DNA of 64,000 bases from Acidimicrobiales bacterium (lineage in GTDB: Bacteria; Actinomycetota; Acidimicrobiia; Acidimicrobiales; Aldehydirespiratoraceae). How positions within the stretch are numbered: the stretch's first letter is position 1; the number at the start of each line of letters is the position of its first letter. This document shows, piece by piece, positions 1 through 8,065 of this stretch. Below the pieces are notes generated by a model. It was not told where the DNA came from and searched no databases. It worked only from the letters and a program-made list of their open reading frames with translations. The position numbers and the translations under genes are program-made. The DNA is taken from NCBI GenBank assembly GCA_041394245.1, contig JAWKIR010000004.1, forward strand, positions 310,001 to 374,000. The letters are read 5' to 3'.

Positions 1-1
1 C

Positions 2-358
2 AAGGGGAACGGGCAGTTCCTCGGCCCCGACCTCTACTTCGACGACCTCTTCGCGATGGCCGGCAAGAAGACCTACATGTCGGCCGAGAAGATCATCCCG
101 ACCGAGCAGTTCCTCGACGAAGGGCCGGTCCACACGTTGCGGATCCCGCGCATCCACGTCGACGGGGTGGTCGAGGCGCCCATGGGTGCCCACTTCACCG
201 AGTGCCCGCCCGACTACGGCCGGGACGAGGCGTTCCAGCGCGAGTACGCGGCGACGGCGAAGGACCCGGAGGCGTGGGACACGTTCCGGGCCGACTGGCT
301 CGAGCTCGAATCGCACGAGGCCTATGTGAAGAAGCTCGAGGAGAGGGACCGGACATGA
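2..358 (+). CDS. ipdA: CoA-transferase family subunit A, IpdA-like (5' truncated)
   Basis: This is the C-terminal 118 residues of a class I CoA-transferase alpha-type subunit; the reading frame is open to the window edge, so the start lies outside. Readable stretches include GPDLYFDDLFAM and MSAEKIIPTEQF, typical of the alpha subunits of IpdAB-type ring hydrolases and related CoA-transferases. The next gene encodes the beta-type partner, with ATGA overlap, and two acyl-CoA dehydrogenases follow. In actinobacterial steroid catabolism IpdAB opens the last steroid ring as a CoA thioester. A different acyl-CoA substrate is possible because the N-terminal part is not visible. Confidence 0.72.
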   Translation, partial: KGNGQFLGPDLYFDDLFAMAGKKTYMSAEKIIPTEQFLDEGPVHTLRIPRIHVDGVVEAPMGAHFTECPPDYGRDEAFQREYAATAKDPEAWDTFRADWLELESHEAYVKKLEERDRT

Positions 359-1140
359 GTGGGGAAGCAATGGCTGAGCCGACGTCGAGCGAGGTCACAC
401 TCGACGAGATCTGCATCGTCGCGATCGCGGAGGCGTTCCGCGGCGACGGTGAAGTGCTGTGCAACCCGATGGGACCGGTGCCGGTGATCGCGGGCCGGTT
501 GGCCCGGGCGACCTTCGAGCCCGACCTCATGCTGACCGACACGATCGCCTATGCGATCGAGGGCAATCTCGCGTTCGGTGGCGACGCCGGCGATGCCGTC
601 GTCGAGTCCTACATGCCGTTCCGGACGATCTTCGACCAGGTCTGGTCGGGCAAGCGTCATGTGGTGATGGGGGCGAGCCAGATCGACCGGCACGGCAACC
701 AGAACTTCGCTGCGATCGGCCCGTACCGCAAGCCGAAGGCCCAGCTGCTCGGCATGCGCGGCGCCCCCGGAAACCTGATCAACCACGCCACCACGTATTG
801 GGTGCCGAACCAGGCGCGGGCATTCAGCGAGACCGTCGACGTGGTGTCCGGTCCCGGCTACGACCGGATCGCAGCGTTGCCCGAAGCGAGCCGCGCTCAC
901 TTCGAGATCCGCCGGGTGGTCACCGATCTGGGTGCCTACGACTTCGAATCCGAGGACCGCACCATGCGGGTCCGTTCGCTGCACCCGGGCGTCACCCTCG
1001 AGCAGGCCCAGGACGCGTCGCCGTTCGAGCTGACGGTCACCGGAGATGTCCCGGAGAGTCGTCTGCCGACCGACGAGGAACTGGCGCTGATCCGCGACGT
1101 GTTCGATCCCAACGGTGTGCGCAAGGGCGAGTTCCGCTGA
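355..1140 (+). CDS. ipdB: CoA-transferase family subunit B, IpdB-like
   Basis: A 261-residue beta-type subunit of the class I CoA-transferase fold. The ATG at 355 overlaps the stop of the preceding subunit (ATGA), so the two chains are probably translated in equal amounts. Visible family segments include IDRHGNQNFAAIGPYRKPK and GMRGAPGN. The SENG-type catalytic glutamate motif of true CoA-transferases is not evident near the N-terminus (VLCNPMGPVPV is there instead), as expected for IpdB-type hydrolases, where catalysis depends on the partner subunit. Role inferred: opening of the last steroid ring as a CoA ester. An ATG at 370 is an alternative start. Confidence 0.78.
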   Translation: MSGEAMAEPTSSEVTLDEICIVAIAEAFRGDGEVLCNPMGPVPVIAGRLARATFEPDLMLTDTIAYAIEGNLAFGGDAGDAVVESYMPFRTIFDQVWSGKRHVVMGASQIDRHGNQNFAAIGPYRKPKAQLLGMRGAPGNLINHATTYWVPNQARAFSETVDVVSGPGYDRIAALPEASRAHFEIRRVVTDLGAYDFESEDRTMRVRSLHPGVTLEQAQDASPFELTVTGDVPESRLPTDEELALIRDVFDPNGVRKGEFR

Positions 1141-2285
1141 TGGACCTCGAACTCGCGCCCCGCTATGTCGAGTTCCGCGAGGAATGCCGCTCGTGGCTCG
1201 ACGCGAACAACCCCGGCACCATCGCGTCCATGGACACGGCCGAGGGGTTCGAGGAGCACCGGAAGTGGGAACGCGTGCTCTTCGACGGAGGCTGGTCGGT
1301 GCCGGGTTGGCCCGTCGCCTACGGCGGGCGCGACTGCGACCTGATCGAGTGGCTCATCTACGAAGAGGAGTACTGGCTCTCGGGCGTGCCCGGTCGGGTC
1401 AGCGCCAACGGCGTCAGCCTCCTCGCGCCGACGATCTTCAACTTCGGCACCCAGGAACAACAGGACTTCTTCCTGCCGAAGATGGCCAGCGGCGAACACA
1501 TCTGGGCGCAGGGCTGGAGCGAGCCGGAAGCGGGCAGCGACCTCGCCGGCATCAAGACCAAGGCGATCCGCGACGGCGATCACTATGTGCTCAACGGCCA
1601 GAAGACGTGGTGCTCCCGTGGCGCCTTCGCCGACTGGATCTTCTGCATCGTGCGGACCGATCCCGATGCCGAACGCCACGCCGGTCTCACGTATCTGCTC
1701 GTTCCCGCCGACGCGCCGGGGATGGAGCGCCGTCCGATCGGCCGGCTCGACGGCGAACCGGGCTTCGCGGAGATCTTCTTCGACGACTGCCGGGTCTCGA
1801 CCGACCACGTCCTCGGCGAGGAAGGGCAGGGATGGGCGGTCGCGATGGCCGCCGCCGGTTCCGAGCGCGGTCTCAATCTGCGCAGCCCCGGTCGTTTCAT
1901 GGCCGCAGCCGAGCGTCTGACCGGCCTGGTCCGCGACCTGAAGGCCCAGGGGCGTGACATCGACGTGCGCCTGCGGGACGAGGTCACGGATGCGTGGATC
2001 CGGGCCCAGGCGTACCGCTGGCAGACCTACATGATCGCGGCCAAGCTCATGGACGGTGCCGAGATCGGCTCCGAAGCGAGCCTCATGAAGGTGTTCTGGT
2101 CGGAGATGGACCTCGAGCTCCACGCAACCGCGCTGCGGCTCCTCGGCGAACGCGGCGAGGTCGTCGAGGGCAACGACTGGCTCGACGGCTACGTCTTCGC
2201 GCTCTCCGGCCCCATCTACGCCGGCACCAACGAGATCCAACGCAACATCATCGCCGAGCGGGTGCTCGGTCTGCCCCGGAGGTAA
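1140..2285 (+). CDS. acyl-CoA dehydrogenase (FadE family), subunit 1
   Basis: A 381-residue FAD-dependent acyl-CoA dehydrogenase. The segment QGWSEPEAGSDLAGIKTKA is the conserved flavin/substrate-binding middle region, and the C-terminal YAGTNEIQRNIIAERVLG is the standard helical-domain motif. Its ATG overlaps the previous stop by one base (TGATG), so it belongs to the same operon. Together with the shorter dehydrogenase that follows it probably forms a heteromeric alpha2beta2 enzyme, as known for steroid-catabolic FadE pairs. It would introduce an alpha,beta double bond into a CoA thioester. The exact substrate cannot be read from the sequence. Confidence 0.88.
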   Translation: MDLELAPRYVEFREECRSWLDANNPGTIASMDTAEGFEEHRKWERVLFDGGWSVPGWPVAYGGRDCDLIEWLIYEEEYWLSGVPGRVSANGVSLLAPTIFNFGTQEQQDFFLPKMASGEHIWAQGWSEPEAGSDLAGIKTKAIRDGDHYVLNGQKTWCSRGAFADWIFCIVRTDPDAERHAGLTYLLVPADAPGMERRPIGRLDGEPGFAEIFFDDCRVSTDHVLGEEGQGWAVAMAAAGSERGLNLRSPGRFMAAAERLTGLVRDLKAQGRDIDVRLRDEVTDAWIRAQAYRWQTYMIAAKLMDGAEIGSEASLMKVFWSEMDLELHATALRLLGERGEVVEGNDWLDGYVFALSGPIYAGTNEIQRNIIAERVLGLPRR

Positions 2286-2289
2286 GGCG

Positions 2290-3279
2290 ATGCAGTTCAC
2301 GTTCACCGACGAACAGGACATGTTCCGCGACACGGTCCGCGACCTCTTCGCCGACCTCTGCCCGCCCGAGGCCGTGCGCGCGAGCTGGGACAACGACGAC
2401 GGCCGGGTGCCCGGACTCTGGTCGGCGTTGGCCGAGATGGGGGTGCTGTCGGTGCTCGCCCCCGAATCGGCCGGCGGTCTCGGCATGGACGAGGTCGACT
2501 TCATCCGCATCCTGGAGGAAGCGGGCTACGCGGGGGTGCCCGACCCGCTGATGGAACATGCGGCGATCGCGGTGCCGGCGTTGGCCGAGGCGGGCTCGGC
2601 CCACCTCGAGCCGGCGATCTCCGGCGACATCACGTGTTCGGTCTCGCTCCTCGAGGGCGGCCACACGGTCGGCGCCGGCGCGGCCGACGTGCTGATCTTG
2701 GCCCATGGCGGCGCGCTCGTCGCCGCCACGGCGTGGTCGGCCGATCCGGCGACGTCGATCGACCAGTCGCGTCGACTCTCCACCGTGACCGAGATCGTCT
2801 CGTCCGACGACCTGATCGGAGCCGATGCGACGCTGGCGTTCGATCGGGCCGCGCTCGGCACGGCGGCCCAGTCGGTCGGAGTCGCCCGTCGACTCCTCGA
2901 TGCGACGGTGGAGTACGTCGCCGAGCGGTATCAGTTCGGCAAGCCCGTCGGCAGCTACCAGGCCGTCAAGCACCATCTCGCCGACGTGCGCCTCGGGGTC
3001 GAGTTCGCCGCGCCGCTGGTGTACCGGGCGGCGTGGTCGGTGGCGCATCCGGAGTCCCACGATGCCGTCATCCGGGGCCGCGACGTGTCGATGGCGAAGG
3101 CGATGGCCGCCGACGCGGTCGATCGAGCGTGCCGAGCTGCGCTCCAGTGCCACGGTGCGATCGGCTACACGTTCGAATACGACCTTCAGCTGTGGCTGAA
3201 GCGGGGCTGGGCGCTGGCGGCGGCCTACGGCGACGCGCGGCTGCACCGCGACCGGGTGGCCGACGCCCTCGGGATCTGA
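2290..3279 (+). CDS. acyl-CoA dehydrogenase (FadE family), subunit 2
   Basis: A 329-residue acyl-CoA dehydrogenase homologue, shorter than the usual ~380 residues. It starts four bases after the preceding dehydrogenase stop, with AGG just upstream. The N-terminal helical domain (FTFTDEQDMFRDTVRDLFAD) and C-terminal domain (YQFGKPVGSYQAVKHHLADV, QCHGAIGYTFEYDLQ) are present, while the middle beta domain is reduced. Paired long and short FadE subunits that form one heterotetramer are known in actinobacterial sterol side-chain and ring degradation. That makes it the likely non-identical partner of the upstream dehydrogenase. Confidence 0.85.
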   Translation: MQFTFTDEQDMFRDTVRDLFADLCPPEAVRASWDNDDGRVPGLWSALAEMGVLSVLAPESAGGLGMDEVDFIRILEEAGYAGVPDPLMEHAAIAVPALAEAGSAHLEPAISGDITCSVSLLEGGHTVGAGAADVLILAHGGALVAATAWSADPATSIDQSRRLSTVTEIVSSDDLIGADATLAFDRAALGTAAQSVGVARRLLDATVEYVAERYQFGKPVGSYQAVKHHLADVRLGVEFAAPLVYRAAWSVAHPESHDAVIRGRDVSMAKAMAADAVDRACRAALQCHGAIGYTFEYDLQLWLKRGWALAAAYGDARLHRDRVADALGI

Positions 3280-3282
3280 GGC

Positions 3283-3465
3283 TCAGGCGGCGACTGGCTG
3301 ACGCCCGGCCACGGCCTGGTTGGCGTAGCCGTGCACCGTCTTCACGAGGTGTGAGCCTCTGCGGGCCTCGCACGCTTCGCAGGTGATCTGGTAGCGGCCC
3401 AGGCGCCCATCGCGGACGTGGCCGTCTCGGTCACCGCACAGGTTGCAGTTGTGGTGGTTGTTCAT
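3283..3465 (-). CDS. small zinc-ribbon protein
   Basis: A 60-residue basic protein with two CxxC pairs (CNLC at residues 7-10 and CEAC at 29-32), so it very likely binds one zinc. The ATG at 3465 is preceded by GGGAG five bases upstream on the minus strand. The open frame continues further upstream, but that part is low-complexity and overlaps the lipoprotein gene on the other strand, so the short form is preferred. Function unknown; small zinc ribbons of this size often bind nucleic acid or proteins. It converges on the acyl-CoA dehydrogenase with three bases between stops. Confidence 0.7.
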   Translation of the reverse strand: MNNHHNCNLCGDRDGHVRDGRLGRYQITCEACEARRGSHLVKTVHGYANQAVAGRQPVAA

Positions 3466-3598
3466 CAGTGCTCCCGACGTCTCTGTGGGGAGATCGGCAC
3501 CGACCCGGGCTCGGTGGATGGGTCGGTCGGACCCTGTTGCGGTGCCGATGCCGGCCTGCATGAGCCGTTCGGCCCACGCAGTGTGATAGCTCCAGGGA

Positions 3599-4933
3599 GT
3601 GCGTCTGCTCGGTTCACTCGTTCTTGTCGCTCTTCTGGCCGTCAGCTGCAGTGGAGACGATGTCCCGGCGGGCTCGGATTCGTCGGCAACCGACCTCGCG
3701 TCGTCGGCGTCCACGACCGATTCCTCGACGACGACCACCACGCTGCGACCGCCGCCGCCCACCGATCCGCCCGAGCGGGCCGATCCCACGATCGGCGACC
3801 TGACCATCCCGTGTCGACCGTCCGATGCGATCGAGCTGCCCGATCGGCCCGGCGTCACGGCCGATGCCGTCACGATCGGCACGGGATCCGATCGTGGTGG
3901 ACTGGGCACGCCGGGAGCAGGTGACGGGATCATCGAGATGGTCGAGGTGCTCGTGGACCTCTGCAACGCGAGCGGCGGGATCGCCGGGCGAGACGTGCGG
4001 GTGGTCGACTACGACGCAGCCGGGTTCGAGGCGGTCGACCGAGTCGAGGAGGCGTGTGCCGAGACGGTCGCGCTGGTCGGACACCGGTTTCTCCAAGAGA
4101 TCGAAACAGCGCTCTCCGCAGCCGCGTGCGGTCTCCCACTCTTCACCGCCGGTACCGACCTCGTCCCCACGACGCCGTTCGGCCTGCACGGCCACCTGGT
4201 TGCGTTCTTCACCGACCCGGAGAATGCGGATGCCGTGGTCCTGGTCGGCCCCGACACTGCGCTCGCCGCGCTCGAACGGGCGGCACGCCGTCGTGCGATC
4301 GAGTCGCTCGACGGCGCCCTCACCGTGGTCGGCGAGGTGACGTACCCGATCGATGCGGTCCCCGACTGGGGGAGGATCACCGGCGAGGCCCGCGCCCTCG
4401 GAGCCGGTCAGGTCCACATCGACGGCGGCTGTGCGCAGGCGGTGTTGCCCTTCGTCGATGTGGCAGAGGCCGCGTCGTGGCGTCCGCTCGTGACGGCGAC
4501 CGCCGAGGCGTACGACGAGGCCTGCCTCGCCTCACCGCAGCCCGATCGGCTGCTCGTCGAGCTCCCGTTCCTGCCGTTCGAGGACGGCGGTGCCGCCCCG
4601 GCGACGGCCGCCCATGCCGAGCTGCTCGACCGGATCGCTGCGCCTCGTACCGGCCTGGGGTTGCTGGCCGCGACGGAGTTCTGGCGTTGGGCATCGGCGG
4701 CGGAAACCTGTCTCGCTGATCTGGATCCGCAGTGTTGGGCGACGGATCGCGCGGCGCAGGAGGCGTGGACGGCGGGTGGCCTGCACCCGGCGTTGGCGGC
4801 GGACGGGAGCTCCGAGGGCTGCGCCGTGGTGCTCGGTGTCGAGGATGGCGAGTTCGTGCGTCGCCTGCCGACCGAACCCGGTGTCTATGACTGCAGTCCC
4901 GAGCTCAGCGCGGTGGTGCCCGCCGCCGGGTGA
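3599..4933 (+). CDS. periplasmic-binding-protein-like lipoprotein
   Basis: A 444-residue exported lipoprotein. The signal peptide ends in the lipobox LLAVSC (Cys17), followed by a Ser/Thr/Pro-rich spacer to about residue 60. The rest resembles the type 1 periplasmic binding fold of branched-chain amino acid ABC receptors: VTIGTGSDRGGLG at the start, LCNASGGIAGRDVRVVDYDA, and a second lobe. No permease or ATPase gene is adjacent, so it may be an orphan receptor or sensor. The GTG at 3599 places the signal peptide correctly; AGGGA just upstream could act as a weak ribosome binding site. The ligand cannot be inferred. Confidence 0.75.
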   Translation: MRLLGSLVLVALLAVSCSGDDVPAGSDSSATDLASSASTTDSSTTTTTLRPPPPTDPPERADPTIGDLTIPCRPSDAIELPDRPGVTADAVTIGTGSDRGGLGTPGAGDGIIEMVEVLVDLCNASGGIAGRDVRVVDYDAAGFEAVDRVEEACAETVALVGHRFLQEIETALSAAACGLPLFTAGTDLVPTTPFGLHGHLVAFFTDPENADAVVLVGPDTALAALERAARRRAIESLDGALTVVGEVTYPIDAVPDWGRITGEARALGAGQVHIDGGCAQAVLPFVDVAEAASWRPLVTATAEAYDEACLASPQPDRLLVELPFLPFEDGGAAPATAAHAELLDRIAAPRTGLGLLAATEFWRWASAAETCLADLDPQCWATDRAAQEAWTAGGLHPALAADGSSEGCAVVLGVEDGEFVRRLPTEPGVYDCSPELSAVVPAAG

Positions 4934-4940
4934 CGACGCG

Positions 4941-5816
4941 TCAGAGGAAGATGCGGCTGAGATCGGCGACGCGATCGGGGGTGAGGCACTCGGCGCCGAT
5001 GGTGGCCGCTGCGAAGATCAGGTCGATCGAGGCCGTCTTTCGGTCCTGCACGACATCGAGGAGGTAGTCGACCTCGAAGTCGGTGAGCCAGGGCGCCGCG
5101 CACTTCGCCTCGGTGGTCGTGAGACCGCCGATCTCCAGGGCAACGCGGAGATCTCGGGTACAGGTTCCGGTCGAGGCGAAGGTGGGAACCTCGACGGGAT
5201 CGACGAAACGGAAGAGGAATGTCGCAGCCTGTGCTCGCGTGACCGCGCCGTCGGGATCGAATCGGAACGGGCTCGTGCCGGTGGTGATGTCCTGTTCGGC
5301 CATCCAGGCGACCGCGACCCGTTGGTAGTCGCGGGTGATGTCGACGAACGGCAGTGGGGCCGCGGCCGCGGGCGATCCGGCATAGCGCCAGAGCAGGACG
5401 GCGAAGTCGCCGCGTGAGATCGAGCGCTCGGGCGCGAACCTCGTGGGCGAAACACCGGTGGTGAGGCCTTCGCCGTACAGCCAGCCGACCGGGCCCTGCT
5501 GGTAGGTGGCAGTGACGTCGGTGAAGGGGTGTGACGTGCTGATCGGGTCGTTTCCTGAGCTCTCGTCGAGGCGGTGGAGGAACGCGGCGACCTGGCCCCG
5601 GGTGACGTCGAGCGTGGGCCCGAAGCAGCCGGTTTCGATGCCGGTCGTGATCTCCTCGCCCACCATCCAGGCGACAGCGTCGGTGTAGTAGGCGTCGTGT
5701 TCGACGTCGCCGAATCCGCCGGTTGCGCCCGCCACTGCGGGTGTGGCGGCGGCGAGGGCGATGGTCGTCGCGATGGCGGTGGTGAGGAAGCGGCGCAGAC
5801 GCGGTGTTCGTCGCAT
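4941..5816 (-). CDS. secreted SLH-repeat protein
   Basis: A 291-residue protein with a Sec signal peptide (basic start, hydrophobic core, cleavage near AVAGATG at about residue 30). Three S-layer-homology-type repeats follow, at roughly residues 34-85, 95-150 and 155-210, each with the pattern FxDV...AVxWMxxExITTG...F.P...TRGxxAxFLxR. The C-terminal ~75 residues (with Cys at three positions) are a separate small domain of unknown role. SLH repeats usually tether proteins to cell-wall polymers. AAGGA lies 12 bases upstream of the ATG. Two CRP-like palindromes lie in the upstream gap. Confidence 0.82.
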   Translation of the reverse strand: MRRTPRLRRFLTTAIATTIALAAATPAVAGATGGFGDVEHDAYYTDAVAWMVGEEITTGIETGCFGPTLDVTRGQVAAFLHRLDESSGNDPISTSHPFTDVTATYQQGPVGWLYGEGLTTGVSPTRFAPERSISRGDFAVLLWRYAGSPAAAAPLPFVDITRDYQRVAVAWMAEQDITTGTSPFRFDPDGAVTRAQAATFLFRFVDPVEVPTFASTGTCTRDLRVALEIGGLTTTEAKCAAPWLTDFEVDYLLDVVQDRKTASIDLIFAAATIGAECLTPDRVADLSRIFL

Positions 5817-5967
5817 GGTGGTGAGTGGTCCTTGGTCGAGTGGTGGTTGGGTCGTTCGCTGCGTCGGACCCGAACGGCAGGGCTGCCGGTGGGGGAGCGT
5901 CGAACGGGGACACGTGTCGATGTGGTGACGGCAGGGTAACCCCCGGTGCGCGGATCAGCCCGGCAGC

Positions 5968-5981
5968 GTGACGCACGTCAT
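5968..5981. promoter_or_regulatory. imperfect palindrome, CRP-like half of a tandem pair
   Basis: GTGAC-N4-GTCAT, a one-mismatch version of the palindrome 19 bp downstream. It lies in the 263-bp gap between the divergent SLH gene and the nucleosidase gene. Likely a weaker operator for the same regulator; inference only. Confidence 0.4.
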
Positions 5982-5985
5982 GATG

Positions 5986-6001
5986 GGTGACGTAGGTCAC
6001 A
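5986..6001. promoter_or_regulatory. CRP/GlxR-like operator
   Basis: GGTGACGTAGGTCACA matches the actinobacterial CRP/GlxR consensus TGTGANNTANNTCACA at all but the first specified base, including the central TA. It sits about 80 bp upstream of the nucleosidase start and about 170 bp upstream of the SLH gene start, so either could be the target. Confidence 0.5.
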
Positions 6002-6067
6002 CATCGGCGTCGCGCGGGCGATCGCCACGTGTGGGGGTACGGATGGAGTGCCGTCGGATCCGTCGCG

Positions 6068-6073
6068 TACGCT
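6068..6073 (+). promoter_or_regulatory. -10 hexamer, leaderless promoter of the nucleosidase gene
   Basis: TACGCT followed by 6 nt and the ATG at 6080, which places the predicted transcript start at or next to the start codon. It helps select 6080 over upstream in-frame starts. Confidence 0.55.
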
Positions 6074-6079
6074 CCGACG

Positions 6080-6856
6080 ATGCCGGATCCCCTCAGGAAC
6101 TCGTCCACCGCGTCAGGTGTCGACTCGTGGGTCGTCGTGGTGATGGCGATGGAAGTCGAAGCGGCGCCGCTGCGTGCGGCGCTCGGCGCTGAGCCGATCG
6201 ATTCGCCGCGATGGGCGGCCTCGCTTCCCGTTCGACTCGCGGTCGCGCCTGCGAGCGGGACACGACCGAATGTCCTCCTGGCCGTCAACGGCGACGACCC
6301 GGTCTCCGGCGTGCCCGCGATCGGCACGACCGCGGCCGCGTTGACGACACACGTCGCCCTCAATCTCGACACTGTTCCCCGTCCCGCACTCGTGTTGTCG
6401 GTCGGAACAGCGGGTGGGTGGTCGCGCAACGGGTCCGACATCGGTGACACCTACTTCGCCTGGCCGCACGTCAGCTGCCACGACCGTCGGATCGACCTCC
6501 CGGGCTTCCAGGCCTATGGCGACGCCGATCTGCCGACTGCGGACCTGCGGCACCACGCCGAGGCGCTCGGTTGCGGGATCGGCGTCGTGACGACGGGCGA
6601 CAGCCTGGACGAGTCGCCCACCGACCGCGACCGGATCATCGGCAACGCCGGCGTCGTCAAGGAGATGGAGGCGGCCGCAGTGGCCTGGGTGGCTCATCTC
6701 CACGGGGTGCCGGTCGGGGCCGTGAAGACGATCACCGATCTCGTCGACTCCGAGATCGCCACCCCCGAACAGTTCATGGCGAACCTGGCCGTCGCGGCGG
6801 CGTCGCTGCAGCGGACCACGCTGGGCCTTCTCGATCGGTTGGGGACACCGGCGTGA
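6080..6856 (+). CDS. nucleosidase / purine phosphorylase family protein (MTA/SAH nucleosidase-like)
   Basis: A 258-residue protein of the nucleoside phosphorylase/hydrolase superfamily. Family marks are the N-terminal VVVVMAMEVEAAPLRAAL, the central LVLSVGTAGGW, and EMEAAAVAWVAHLHGVP at residues 195-211, where the glutamates bind ribose hydroxyls. The closest match in style is MTA/SAH nucleosidase or futalosine hydrolase, which release adenine or hypoxanthine from thio- or carboxy-ribosides. No menaquinone genes are nearby, so I cannot separate these. A TACGCT hexamer supports the ATG at 6080. The stop overlaps the GTG of the next gene. Confidence 0.8.
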   Translation: MPDPLRNSSTASGVDSWVVVVMAMEVEAAPLRAALGAEPIDSPRWAASLPVRLAVAPASGTRPNVLLAVNGDDPVSGVPAIGTTAAALTTHVALNLDTVPRPALVLSVGTAGGWSRNGSDIGDTYFAWPHVSCHDRRIDLPGFQAYGDADLPTADLRHHAEALGCGIGVVTTGDSLDESPTDRDRIIGNAGVVKEMEAAAVAWVAHLHGVPVGAVKTITDLVDSEIATPEQFMANLAVAAASLQRTTLGLLDRLGTPA

Positions 6857-7500
6857 CCGTGTCCGAAGAAGAGGTCGTTGCCGCGATACGGGAACTCGGT
6901 CGGATCGCTCACGCGGTCGAAAGCGCGCCGGCCGCACGCGGGGAGGCACTGGCGCTCATCGAGGCGGCGCGCGAGCTGCTCGGCGGCGGAGCGCCCAGGC
7001 GGCGATGGTACGAGCTCGCACCGGGCGACACCGATTCGACCCGCGCCCGCAACCGGGAGCTGTCGACATTCTCCGGCACCCTCAACCCCGTCGCTCCGCC
7101 GATGACGATCCGTGCCGGCTCGCTCGACGACGGACGACCCGCGCTCATCGGGTCGGTGCGCCTCGACCGCCTCCGTGAAGGCCCTCCCCACGCGGTGCAC
7201 GGCGGTGTGCTCGCCGGCCTCTTCGACGAGCTGCTCGGCGGGGGACAGCGGCTCAACGGGGGTCCTCCCGGGGTGACCGGCCGACTCACCATCCGCTATC
7301 GGAGACCCACGCCGCTCGACGCCGATCTGGAACTCCGCGTCTGGATCCACGAGGAGCGAGGTCGCCGCGTCAGGGTGCGGGGTGACTGTGTCGTGGTCGG
7401 CGACGACACCGGCCGGGTGACCGCCGACGCGGAAGCGATCTTCCTCCGGGTCGACTTCGACCAGATGAGCGAGATGATGCGGGGCCGGGTCGATGGCTGA
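6853..7500 (+). CDS. hotdog-fold thioesterase (PaaI/YdiI-like)
   Basis: A 215-residue protein starting at GTG 6853 in a GTGA overlap with the nucleosidase stop. The C-terminal half carries the hotdog signature HAVHGGVLAGLFDELLGGG, in which the helix follows the HGG turn, and later GRLTIRYRRPTPLDADLEL. Proteins of this family hydrolyse acyl-CoA thioesters. The N-terminal ~60 residues are helical and less conserved. The physiological substrate is unknown. It is co-transcribed with a nucleosidase and a phosphatase, with overlaps at both ends. Confidence 0.82.
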   Translation: MTVSEEEVVAAIRELGRIAHAVESAPAARGEALALIEAARELLGGGAPRRRWYELAPGDTDSTRARNRELSTFSGTLNPVAPPMTIRAGSLDDGRPALIGSVRLDRLREGPPHAVHGGVLAGLFDELLGGGQRLNGGPPGVTGRLTIRYRRPTPLDADLELRVWIHEERGRRVRVRGDCVVVGDDTGRVTADAEAIFLRVDFDQMSEMMRGRVDG

Positions 7501-8062
7501 ACCGCCGCCCCTTGTCGAAGCCCCCCGTCCGGACGACGATCCGGCGCGACCGCTCGTCTATTTCCTGTGCACCGGCAACGCGGCCCGGTCCGTCATGGGC
7601 TCCGCCATGCTGCGCGTGCTGCTGGGTCCCGAGCCCGAGATCTCGGTGAACAGCGGCGGTACCCACGTACTCCCCGGGCAGATCATGAGCGTGCGCACCC
7701 GAACGGCGCTCGAACGCCACGGCATCCGCGACCCGTTCCACCGGAGTCGTCAGCTGACGGTCGGCGACATCGAGCGGGCCTCGGTCATCGTGGCGATGGA
7801 GCCGGATCACCTGCGGTGGATCCGACGGATGCATCCCGAGGCCGCGGCGATCACCGGGAGCCTCAAGCGGGTGGTGCGCGACCTGGCACCCGCCGCCGAG
7901 GGGACGCTCGACGAGCGGGTGAAGGGTCTGGAGCTGGCCAGGATCGAGTTCGAGGACTGGGAAGAGGTGATCGATCCAGGCGGGGGAGAGCAGCCGGTCT
8001 TCGATGCCGCGGCGGACGAGATCGCCGAGCTCGTCGCCGGTCTCCATCAACGCCTTCTGTAG
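7493..8062 (+). CDS. low-molecular-weight protein-tyrosine-phosphatase family protein
   Basis: A 189-residue protein with the LMW-phosphatase P-loop C26-TGNAA-R32-S (CX5RS) directly after a hydrophobic strand (LVYFL). The loop near residue 160 (EEVIDP) supplies the candidate general-acid Asp, in the place of the DP motif of the family. It probably dephosphorylates phosphotyrosine or acts as an arsenate reductase-like enzyme; the lack of a second redox Cys pair nearby favours phosphatase. The start overlaps the thioesterase stop by 8 bases (ATGGCTGA). Confidence 0.83.
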   Translation: MAEPPPLVEAPRPDDDPARPLVYFLCTGNAARSVMGSAMLRVLLGPEPEISVNSGGTHVLPGQIMSVRTRTALERHGIRDPFHRSRQLTVGDIERASVIVAMEPDHLRWIRRMHPEAAAITGSLKRVVRDLAPAAEGTLDERVKGLELARIEFEDWEEVIDPGGGEQPVFDAAADEIAELVAGLHQRLL

Positions 8063-8065
8063 CGC

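Noticed and set aside
1..400. KstR2-type operator in the catabolic region
   Set aside because: No palindrome of that kind was found in the visible part; the operon promoter is upstream of the window.
3466..3966. N-terminal extension of the zinc-ribbon protein to 227 residues
   Set aside because: The extension is Ser/Arg-rich shadow sequence antisense to the lipoprotein signal peptide; the internal ATG at 3465 has a good ribosome binding site.
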